64,000 bases of DNA from Marisa cornuarietis. Its lineage: Eukaryota; Mollusca; Gastropoda; Architaenioglossa; Ampullariidae. This document shows, piece by piece, positions 38,101 to 50,100 of the stretch. How positions within the stretch are numbered: position 1 is the first letter of the stretch; the number at the start of each line of letters is the position of its first letter. The notes below the pieces were generated by a model. It made no database searches and was not told the origin of the DNA. It worked only from the letters and a program-made list of their open reading frames with translations. A program made the position numbers and the translations under genes. The DNA is taken from positions 5,353,501 to 5,417,500 of the forward strand of contig SMMW01000001.1 in NCBI GenBank assembly GCA_004794655.1, written 5' to 3'.

Positions 38101-41100
38101 GTTCACAGCGTAAATCTACAGGTCGATGATGTAGTCTGTTATCTGCTGTTGTCTGTATTTATTTACATTTTTGGAAAAAACCTGTTCTTTTCCAACAACC
38201 AGTAATAATAGGACTTCAGTGTCATCGAAATGCATTCGGGCATGATATAAAGAAAATAATTTGGTCATAATATAAAGAAAATAATTCGCTAAACGAAAGA
38301 CCTCTATTCAGAATTTTTTTTAACTTAGCATTCCTCCTCAGAAATATAAGAAACCGCATTCTGTGCCCCTACCATTCAAAATCTGTAACCTCACCTGTCG
38401 TCTGTTCTCCGCCAGACTGCCTCTTTAAAACAAGTTAAGCTTTGCCTTTGTTAAATCTGCTCCAGCGCTTTCAACTGTTTCACAGGAATGACTTCTAGAA
38501 ACCTAGACATTAGCTGCCAATGCTAAGAAGCTGTGATGCAGAGGTCCTTCTTGCATTCAATTGAAAATCTTCTGATTGTAATTAAATTATAATTCTCCTA
38601 AAGAGTGGTCTTTTAAACTTCTGGCAACAGTCTAGCTGGTGAAGCCTTTAAAAAATAATTCACGACGTCGGCCGACGAGGTCTGATGTAGCCTGAAACAA
38701 GATGATGCCTTTGTGTGATTTTTCTCCAAATCTGGTAATCTCCCTTGGGGTTGTGACCGTACAGTTTAAAACATCATACTCTAATAGCAGTAACGAAAAA
38801 AAACAACCCTGGTATTAGTTTAGACATCTGCCCGTTGTCGTGAAAAGCACATTGCTGCGAGTTGATCTACTGTTCATGCTTTAATTTTCTCGTCTGGCAA
38901 TCATTTGAGCTCAATTGTAGTGTTCCTTGACCTTTCACTTATCTCCCCTTCGTCTGGCTTCTGGACTATCTCGCATCGAGTTTGCTATCAGGAGGTCGGA
39001 TGAGTGAACAGTGGTTTACACATTTCACTCCCCAAAGTTCCCCGTGGGGCTGAAAGCACCGTTTGATTACAACCATTACAGTTGAGCCGAATATTTATTT
39101 AAAGTTAAACTTTACAAAAGAAAGTATTTACCTAGTCGCAATAAATCAAAACATTTTCTACAAAGAAATTTTCTCTCATGGAAATCTTTGTGTTAGAGCT
39201 CTGCGTGCGTGCGTGCGTCCGTGTGTGTGTGCGTGTGTGCGTGGGTAAGCGCTTCATTCTGATTTCATTACGGACTGCTGTTTTCCCGAAGCTGACCGAT
39301 GGCTGGGGATCGGGCAATCTTGTTCGAGGATTTGAAATGAAGCAATGAGCATGCTCGTTATTCGGACTGCATTGAACCCACAGCATCTCCCATTCAATCG
39401 CCACCGTGGGCTGGAGGAATAGAAAAACGGCCACACGAGGGAAAATGAAAACTATCGAGAAAACCCCATTGTCTGTTTATCGGGTTTAGTTTGCCTGGAA
39501 AATACTTTTTAGCGCTTTATTAATTCCCCATAACTCTGTCCCCGAGATCGCTCCCAATTCGCTGGGGCGATCAGCAGGCGGAAGGACTGTGAGACCAGCT
39601 AATACGGCGTGATGCAATAAATGTCACATCTTAATCAGTAAATTTTGCCTATCATGCCCGAGCTTATCTCCCCATGATTGAATTTCGCCCCCTACCAGCC
39701 CCTTCGGCGATCTCTGCTCCTCTCACTACCTCCCATTGCCCCCTCTCCCCGCCCCAACATTGCCCTCATCCACTCTGACGCAGTTTCCCTGTCGCGGAAC
39801 ACCGTCAGATGTAAAGACCACAGATAATAGGCGCTGTTTAAGCCCCGGCCCTGTAAAGCAGCTCCACCTCTTTATAACTTCAGGGCATCAGAGCTCACAC
39901 CTCTCTGCCTTGCATGCGAGTAAGATACACCTGAGCGCGCGCTCGCGCACACACACACACACACATCTACGCACTCCAAAGAACACAATAAACATACATA
40001 AACAGACTGATAGCGGACAAAGAGAATTTATAAAATTTATAATTTGTTTATTTCAATATTGTCGTCGAAGCAATAAATATATTTTAAAGACAATAATTCG
40101 GTGTTGTTATCATGTTATTATATTGTGAAGCAACACCGCTTTGGATTTGTTAGGTTGTTAGGTTGGTGAGCTGATAAAAGTAATAACCTAAGTCCATAAA
40201 TTCAGCATATTTTTCGCTCACAAAACTTCAAGAAGCGGTTCCACTTAAAGTATCATTTTCAAAACAAGATCAGTCGTTATCCTCGAGCGAGATTTGATCT
40301 GATTAGAAAGATCCCGCACACTTTTATGAAGTCCATTAAGCTTTCGTCTGTCGAATGGAGAAACTATGATAGATTACCCTGGCACGTTTGCAAATATTGC
40401 CCATTGTGGTCAAGTGTGCTTGATTTAACCTTTTCTCTGAAATATCTGATAGGATTTAAGTTTGCTTCCATGCTCTGGAGCATTTCACCTTGAGAAAAAA
40501 TGTGTAATTTGCATTTCATTTTAATTATATTATTAGGCTTTCGTGCAGCAATTTTGAATATAACGTAAGACAGACCTAAACTGAATGGTTTTTGAATACC
40601 TCTTCTCCATCAGCAGGACCTCCTCGACGACGGGGTAACTCATCGGTCGCCCTCGATCTGTTTGAATCTCACCACGGAACTCATATATTGCAGGTAAGTT
40701 TAGCCACATCACTACAACATGGAGCGATGTAACCGAACAATACAGAGAGAGATTTCACAGAAATATTGAAAGAAAAGGGTTTACAGACACTAATTAATAG
40801 AAACGAATTATTATTATTATTATTATTTATTATTAGAAATATTCAGTGATACGTCCTTTTTAGGCAGTGCCTCATTCCCGTTGCTTTAAAATTTTATCGG
40901 ATTCACTAAAAATTTGTATGACGGGGTTTACCTGTAAAATATATGTATGATGTAGATCATTTGTGAAACGAAAGTGAAGCCGTCATTTTAATTTTGATCT
41001 TCATATGTGATTGTCGCTACCATCTACGTAGACTTTATAACAGAAGCATTTCACAGCGCGGGACGCTCTTAATAAGATTCACACAGGTTCCTTGTGTCGG

Positions 41101-44100
41101 GGGTTAGTGCAGCCTGCGAGGGCGAGCCGATGCTTTTCTAAGTCTGGTTTACAGGCCTCCTCATCTGCATATTGATGACGTAGGGATGAGGCCAGGATTT
41201 GCAGGAGGCGAGCGCCGCGTCAAGGGAGGCCACTTTATGGCACGCGGTGGCCGCAAGAGTGACAGGGGCTGGAAACAATTGTCAGACGTGATTACGTAGT
41301 TCATATCAAAGACTTGAACTCAAGCTCTTTCGCTTTCACTTTGAGGGTTGTAATTATCACAGAACTTGCTTTTGAAAATTCCACGATAAAAGTTGACTAA
41401 TATGGAGGGTGGGGGCGGTCTAATGATATCAAAAATTACTATTGGCTTTGTTCAACGTATCTCAAAACTTTTAAGGGGAGGAAAATAATGGCTGCCTGAG
41501 TTCAAAAATCAGTAAGGGTTCCTCTCACGGTGCCTCCCTTAAGGTCGCCAAGCTACAGCTGTCCTGCCTTACGGATGACGCCAAAAGCTGTACTGCCATG
41601 TACTGTTGTCTTTCATATTTACTACTAAGTGCAAAAAACAGGAAATGGATGCAGAGAGAAAGAGAAATGAAGGATGATAAATTCCTTTTGGAACAGGCCT
41701 TAAGACCCAGAGAAGCTACTTCAGCAGAACATGGAGACACACGCGTGGAAAAAAAATTAAGGGTATACATAAACGAGAAAAAAAAGTTTTTCAAAGTAAG
41801 GAGAGAAAAAAAAAGAAAAAAGTGAGGAGATAAAAAAGGTGGTGGTGGTGGTGGTGGTGGTTGGGTGGGTGGGTGGAAGAAGAAGAAAGCGGAAATTTTC
41901 CTTTTCCTGTGGTTCACATCGGAAGGTGACAGGGGGCAGCACCATAGCGCTGATGCATTGATATTCAATTTGTTAAATTGCGAGAAACAGTTTTGCCAGC
42001 CGGGTCTCGGGGGATCACTACGTGATGCGCATGCGTGGACCTCTCGGTTTCCCCCATTCTGGCTGCCGCTGTTTCCTCCTCGGCTCAGCCTCAATCTGCA
42101 AGGCCCCTCCGACTGCGGGCCGCAGCGCGCGAGAAAGCGGTCAAGTCCTCTCCCCTTTCTCTCTCTCTCTCTCCTCGCAGCTACATTAATAACTGTGTCC
42201 GCCCCCGTGGATGGCGTTAGTATTATGTCTTTGATTGATCGTCTCGCTGGAGACGTACCCTAATTAGACCAATAATCAAATTTTTAGCGGGTCGTTATTG
42301 TTCGCTGGCTCCACGATGAATTAATTTCTCTCTTACTTGTTCCCCATTGAAGCTTTATGGCCCCTGGAAATTGTGGCCAGCGCCGGAGACGCGGGGACAG
42401 ACGGAAAGGTCGAAGAGTTCGAAAGACAGGAACCTCATGGATGAAGGTGATTGTAAGAGATGCGCAAGTGAAAGAACCGGAGGCAAGAGGAAGGAAGGAA
42501 GGAAAATAACGGGAGGTAATTCGCCCAGATTTGCAGGATGCAAAAATCTTGGACGACCAGTCGCTGGGAAATGAAAGTCGGCTGCTGTTTGCTTGTTCAC
42601 CTTTGTTTGTGACTTTCGATGTTCCATGTAAAGATCTGACAAGCTATTGATGGAAACCCTGACCAGCAAGAAAGTCTCACCTTATTCCCCCACCCCCCAC
42701 CCCAACCGATAAAAGAAATTCACCTTTTCGTCGCCTGGTGTTTTTCGCTCTTCCATCGATTAGCGCCTTTACAGCTAGAGGTGTTTCCGCAGCAAAAGTC
42801 GTTGGAGCGTGCGAGAAGGATGGTTGAAAAGCAGAGCCGCACCGAGAAACAATGTTTGTCATATTCAATGGCTGCTTGCAACGACGCCTTGGGGCAATTT
42901 GCTGGCCTGTAACACAGCTCCGATGGGCAAATTATGGGCGGGAGCTTCTAGCCGCCAACAAAAGGGCGGCAGAAAAGACATTCCTTTCGTGCTTTTACGA
43001 ACCCCATGCTGGGAAACCAAGTGACTATTTTGGTCTTGTCGGGTTTTTTTCTCTCCTTTATTACCATGCAAATTACTCTCCCTTTACATGTTCACATCGG
43101 AACCACTCACAGCTAGTAATCAGACTACGAATACCAAATGCACGTGCATGTGCAAACGGGAGCCCGGATAACGCATATGTAGTAGTGCATCTCCACCTTG
43201 GATAAGTGTATGGAGACATGGACCACTCATTAAACTTCAGCATTAACGTACTTGAAAAACCTCCCAGAGTGGTCCAAGTTATACAGAGATTCTGGAAGGT
43301 AGAGATATATTCTATACATTTCAGCGCCTGAAACACAACCATTTATTTATAATTTAATTTCAAAGTTTGCGATTTCTAGCTTTAATGAGCAAGTCCTGCC
43401 AAATCTCGATCCATGCGCGAATAACGTGCTACGTCATTCGATCCACGCTTTCACAACAGGCATGTAAACAATGCTCAGCAGTCGGAGTGATTCCTTGAAC
43501 GATCTTAATTTATTTTGTTGCAGCTGCGAAGAATAGTATCAAATTTTTCATTGAAAAACTGAGCTGTACGTCTTTGAACCTAAGAAATGTGGGATTTCAG
43601 ACCCCCAAATACCAGATGAAGATGTCGAGGTGGCAGACGACGTAGAACGACTTCACGCTGTTACGGTTTGGATGACGTGAAATTTTGCAAGTTCAGCTGA
43701 CCGTTACTTAAAAGAGACAACTTTTTATTGAGCAGTATCTATTTTTTTTTAAACTGGAAAAAGGATACAAAACACAAAAAATCAGAGATATACATTTTCA
43801 GGAACGCTCTTATCGATAATCAGGATTGATTATTTCCTGTGTGCACATCACCACCAAAACTGTAAGATAACTGCTCAATCGTACAAAGCTAGTACTGACC
43901 ATTGTACTACAATCAGATAACTTCAGCTTTTCACGGATGACATTTGAACGTAAACATAGTTTTTTGTGTACAGTTTCTTAGAATAATTTAGCAATGATGC
44001 AGTAAAGTTTAGATCAGTAGTAACCTTGTTCCAACTACCCCTGCCTCTGTTTACATTCATGCATTGTAGTTGTTTGGCATTGAGTTCTAGGGGAAATAAG

Positions 44101-47100
44101 TCAATATTCCAGAAATATTTTGTCTAAATTTAAGTACAAGCATTCACTATCGTCCTTTCATCTGAGTTCAGGGAGAGAAACAACTTTTCATTAGTATTTT
44201 GCTCAAACTGTCAGTAATGCATGAACAATCATAACTCGTGATTTATATTACCTTTTTTAGGCAACTTAAACACAGAACATTTATTAAGACCTAAAAACCA
44301 GGTAGCATACAGTCCGAAAGTAGCATTTACAATTTATTGTTATATTTACAGATAGTTGTTTACTATCACCAGTTTATTTGTTATGTCTACACTTGAACTT
44401 TGTCACTATTTGACAAATGAGAAATGAAATAAGACACTGTATCATGATCCACTGCAAGTGTGTCAGTTAGCACATCTTTACTATCCCTGACAGGACATAA
44501 AAACACTAAAAAAATGAAAAGGAACAGTTTTACCAGTATTTTGTAACCACACAGCCTGAAAAGCCTTTTGCTTCTTACGGGTCCTTACCAACTTTGGATG
44601 CTGCATGTGCAACATATTTTTTTCCATCTGCGCCCAGTATGTTTTACCAAGATAGCTGTCTCCCTCATCACCGTGTTTCAGGCATTAATTTTTATTTTTG
44701 CCTCATCTGTCCCATAACACTGTGAAAATATCACTCTATCATTTTAAAGAACAGTTGTGCATAGCACCCTTCTGATATATTTGATTTTGTTGAAAATGTC
44801 TGGCCTCCTACATTGCCCTCTGTTGAAGACCATTGCTACATTTGCTAAACTGAGATCTGTGGTCGCGGCCAACAAACCTGGACTTCGTTGATTCTTTGCC
44901 ACAAACAGTAACACCTTCATTGTTGTTCTTTGTTCCTTGACTGGTAGACTTCTTCAGTAAACTGTAATAATAAGGTTTGTATATACTGGTTTAGAGGTAG
45001 TACATATATCAAGAAGGAAGCGCATTTTTGTTTTGGTCACCAGGGGAGATCTCATCACAGAGGCACCATTGGCCAGTCCTGGTGTTTCTATGTGCCATAA
45101 GGCTCATGTATGCATAGAAAGTGTTTGTATTCTTACGAGTAACAGCACTGTACTGAGTTTGTATTAGACCCCATTTGAAACTTATTCCTTTCGCTTTTTA
45201 TCCAGTTACTACCTATTGTTCTGCTGAATTTCTTTTGCTGCGTTCGTCTCTGCTACAAGCTTGGTTGGCTTTGTGATATGTTAATACAAGAACCTAATTC
45301 TTTCTTCATATCCCTTAAAATCTTTCTCCCTTGACTGATCTCACACCTTGTTTTCCACAGTTGCATATTTTTTCGAAAGGAAAGCGCCTATGAACCTTAC
45401 CGTAAACAAGACTATCAACAGCAGCTCGAAAGTCTCTTGCTTTGCATGGTATGTGTTATAAGGTAACAGTGAACAGCAAAGCACCGTTGTTCACACACGA
45501 CAGACGACTGTGTACACGAAGATAGATATTATTATACAGGCACGATATATCACCCAGTGTCTTTTCAAGTTCAATCGTTTTGGAACCTACGAATGTTTTG
45601 GTGTGCATTCAAAAACTGCACATGCCGTTTTCGAGATTCAGTATTTTCTGTGCAACTTTATCAACAGTCACAGTCGTGCTCCTCAAATGACGTCACAAGC
45701 GGCTTCTAGCCTCAGTGCAGTTATGACACGAGAGTAAGTTGTTTTCCCAGGGCAATATGGGGAACTCAAGGAAAAGCGTCTTATTTTCGTAGAAATAATG
45801 CGATCCACAGACCCTGGGACCACTCCTCTTTTTTTTTTTTTTTGCCCCATGGCATCTTTACCACCTGTTTTTAACTACGGCTTCAGGGGTGGAACAACAT
45901 CTGTGGAGACTGGACACTGATTTGTAATTGTGGAGATAACACGGCTGTCCTTGAGTTTTCCATATTGCCCCACGGCAACCTCGCTTGTTTCTTCTTGCGA
46001 TTTCGTGTTCGAGGCACTAATAAGTGATATGAAAGAACTCTTTTGAGTGTGATATGCGTCACCATTGGGGAATGTCTTTAAATGTTGCTTACCGATGCAC
46101 ACAGGAACTCTCTAGCTCTGCTTCACTTCTTTTTTATCCTTATTTTCGATCGATTTTATTTTTTTTTTTAACCCACACTTCTCAAAGCAGCTGATCCCTA
46201 ATCACACTGTTCTATGTCTTGATTATCTGCTTATCAATTAAGCGACACCATCTCGACAATTTAGAGCCGTGGACGCCGAGAAAGGAGGGTTTGACTATGC
46301 GGGACGTGAAAGATAGAAACAGATCTCAAGATTTCACGTGCAGCAGTTCCAACCCTGCGGTGATGACGCGGTCTTGTCTGATGGCAAGACCCGCATGTGG
46401 TGCAGTTGCCGTTGGCGTTCTGTTCATAATGCGCAATTTCGTTTTCTCCTTCTAAGAGAAATGCTAAAATATCTTACACGGCAGTCTTCATGAATCTTTC
46501 AATCAGCTAAGATGTCATCTCTTTCGTTATAAATGACCTCACAAAGCGTTTTTCCCTTCCCCGATACATTACGATATAAAAAAAACAGCAACAAAAAATG
46601 CAGCCAACCATTTTACTATGAGAGGATAATAATAATAATAATTTGTATAGCGCCTTTCCAAAAATTTGCTCAGAGTGCTTTATGTAAATCATATAAAGAC
46701 TAAATCATCAACAATTATGCACCCATGTTCGCATTTAACAGACACGCTCACTTCTACAACAAACACTAACTCACACACAAAGTAAATTACAGACACACAT
46801 TATGAACCCTCATGGTCAGGACAGGGTCAAAGATCCAGCACCATTAGTGTAACAAGTTAATGAAATCTGTCTTTCTTAAAATTAAGTTATTGAATAAGTG
46901 TGATGGAGTGAGTAGACGGCTATGTACTCGTATCAGTAAACGTATTTGAATAACATACTGACATCGTGAATATACTTACAAACAAAGTTAAATATGGTAA
47001 TGGGATTACTATCTCCACAAATCAGAGGAATCTGGTAATTTAGACACTATTTCCTTGCCTTTTGCGTGTTGTGTTATATACCTAACACCTATTTGCTGCC

Positions 47101-50100
47101 AGTTGAGTGCTGTGTTATTGACCTAGCACTATTTCGTTGTCAACTGTGGGATCTAGCCGACTGTTGTGTGACTGAAACTATCGTGGATTTTATGACTGAC
47201 CTAGAGAGGTCGAGTGACAAACACTGTAACAAGCTGCTGTCTTGTGAGACCAACGCATGTATAAATACGCGAGAGACCTTGCGATACGCTCTTGTCGTTT
47301 TTTACGACAGACATTGAAAGATGCATCTTAGTTTTAATTACAGATTTAGAAGGGAACATCCTGCGCTTTAGGACAAACACCGGTTTTAATTATTCATCCT
47401 AGGCACCATTAGCTCGTAATCTTTCATCTTGAGATGCAGCATGATCAGCCTCCTGTATCTTTCAATCTAACAGCACGTGTGCCATCTGTGCACTCTCTTG
47501 TTATAAACGTTGCAGTTTCTGAAAGGACTGTACAAGATTACTGACTTCAAGTTTGTTGGACGGCCCAGTAGCTTATTCCTCTCCTCCCCCAAACGTCCCA
47601 GTGAAGGGAGCGGCCTCGGAAAGGTGACGTCCACGACCTTGTCCCTCAGTGCTAAGCGAACCTTGCTTTCAAATTAGTGGAAGCAGGTAACTTAGACTTA
47701 TGAAAAAAAAATTTGTCACTTTGGAGTGGGAGAGAGGGGAGCCGAACCTTGAGAGAGGCATCCTGCCATGTTGACTCCACCACTACCACCACCCTATTTC
47801 ACGCGGGCATTCAGAAACAAGAGATCGCAATGTTCAAGAGTGTCTGCCTTAAAAAAAAAAAGTAAATACAATTTGCGTAATCTATTCTTCCTCCCTTGTT
47901 CACTTTCCGTCTCGTTTGTTCACTTGCTCTCTCTCTCTCTCGCTGGGTGTTTGGATGCCGAGAGGAGAAAGGAAACACTTCTGCCTGCATCAGCACACAA
48001 TGTTTCACCGCGACTGGTCGAGCGGACCGTGTCTTTCATTGACGAAGATGAATAATCAGACTCCTGACAGGACGACAACATTTTGAGTCCTTGGGTATAT
48101 ATTTGACCTTGCGGCCAGTAGCTACAACGGACTGGCTCCGGTCAACATTCGACATACTTGAGAAACTAAGGAAACTAACGGCAATCCCGCAAAAAAACTT
48201 TGTCACATCTTACTGTATTTGCCGTGCGATCACAGTGGAGTACGGAATAACAGCTGTCTGTATACCCTCATGAGTGTCTGTGCATGCGTTTATATATATA
48301 TATATATATTTATATGTAATGCCTCATTTCTTGATCTCGCCAACCCAACTTCACACCAGGCTTTGTAGCAAAACAGATTTCCTAGCTATTCTTATTTAAG
48401 GATCGTATGGCATATGTCGCCACCCTCGCCTCTCGCCTAAAACTTGTGTTGGACGAATGGTGGCGAGATAATGAGCTGGGATTTTAAACAAAGATATATT
48501 TATTTACATGTGAATGCGCGCTTGTTTGTTTGTTTGTTTGTTTGTTTGATGATTGATTGATTGATTGATTGTTTGTTTGGAACATCCACTTTATCAATTA
48601 ATCTGGACGACTGTCATTTTCTTGTCTTTTGACGGTCTGGCAGTAAATCAATGATCGATTACGCAGTTCATCAGCAACATCCTTAGTCAAAGCGATGAAG
48701 ACAGTAACAGTGGCATCAGCAGCACAAAGACGTCGTCAACTTCAGAGCAGGACGTCCATGGCAGCGGTTGGCCATGCTCAAATTTATTTCAGCAGCGCGT
48801 GGTTTTGTTCTACGGAAGGGGCGGGTGGAGACCTAACTGCAGCGAAACCACAAGACGTTTGCTGGGCAAATATTGAAAGAAATTACTGACTGTTTGGACA
48901 GACGAAATACCACCGCTAACGGCCATCGGCGCGTGCGTGACCCAAAGTGGCGGAGAGCGAGGCGAAGATTAGCGAGCGGTAGTCAAGTGTTTGCGCTTTT
49001 GCACGATCTGTCAAACTACAGGAGCGACAACTGGTCGTTAAACTGATCTATTCACTTAAACAGGGCAGTCACATTTTCGTCCTGAATACTTCGATGCAAT
49101 GAGGCAAAAGAACAATTAGATTATCGAAGACGGTCGATGGACCTGTATTCAGGTTAGCTCTGTTAAGTGACTTTGTTAAGAAGTACTTTGCACTTTGATT
49201 GGGTCTTTAGACGATACCCAGCTTCCGGTTTTTGTTGCCATTTGTACAACAAAGTTCTGTTACGAGTAGACGGATTCACCACTGTCTTGTGTGGGAAGGT
49301 TAGTTATGCGAACACTGCAATAATTAAGTCTACTCCCATCGAATTATGTATTACAGACATTCAGAATGTACACAGTCCACTTGAACTATATACACCCTGC
49401 CATCATATCACGCTTTTTATTTACAAAATATTGTGTGTACGAGTGACAACAATTTAAATAACTTTTTTTGCTCCATAAAAATAGTTTCTTTGCAAATTGT
49501 TGGAGGGATGTAACCTTTTAGAAAGCAGTTACTGTCAACGATGGTTTCAAATGTAAACAAAGTGTGCACGAGCACTCCGACCGGATATTGATACTTAAAC
49601 GTTTTTCTAAAATCTTCCATTTTAATGTTAGGATAATAATTAATTTCTTCCTTTGGAGTGAGCTTTTTGCTGCGGAACATTTGACACTGAACGGCCAGAA
49701 TGTTCCATAGACAATGTGACCATGGATCATTAATAGCGAAGTGTGCTCCAAGTTGTTTAGTTTCATAGTATTGTTTTTATCTACTATTTTTTATGCATGT
49801 GAGGGTGGTATTGATTTATTATTTATTTGCTCTTTGTGGGAAGGGGGATTTTATTAGTTTGCTTTTAAAGTTGAAAGTTAAAGGTTCTGTGCAGACATCT
49901 CTATGGAGTGCAAACAAGAAAAAGAAAACGAAAACGCAAGAAAAATATCTTGCTTTTGCAAGTTCTACATTCTGTATAAAGAGTTTACCGACGGCGTTGA
50001 TTTGGGATGGTGTATCGTTTGGTGACAGGGAGGTGAAGGGATAAAGTCCACAGTAAAAAGTGTTTGAAAATGTAATTTTCTTTACATGTTTAACAGAGAA

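Larger units (their letters stand above)
35101..40613 (+). other. trh: Intron between bHLH and linker exons (5.5 kb)
   Basis: GT at 35101 and AG at 40612-40613. It contains no further exon needed by phase. It holds AT-rich stretches (35380-35740), tandem duplications at 37748-37850 and 38243-38290, a TG/CG-rich tract at 39204-39244, and a candidate regulatory block at 39245-39760. Confidence 0.85.

Noticed and set aside
41525..42094. Longest minus-strand frame (189 codons)
   Set aside because: It runs over a polypurine tract and GGT repeats, giving Phe/Pro/Thr runs; no family resemblance, no splice context.
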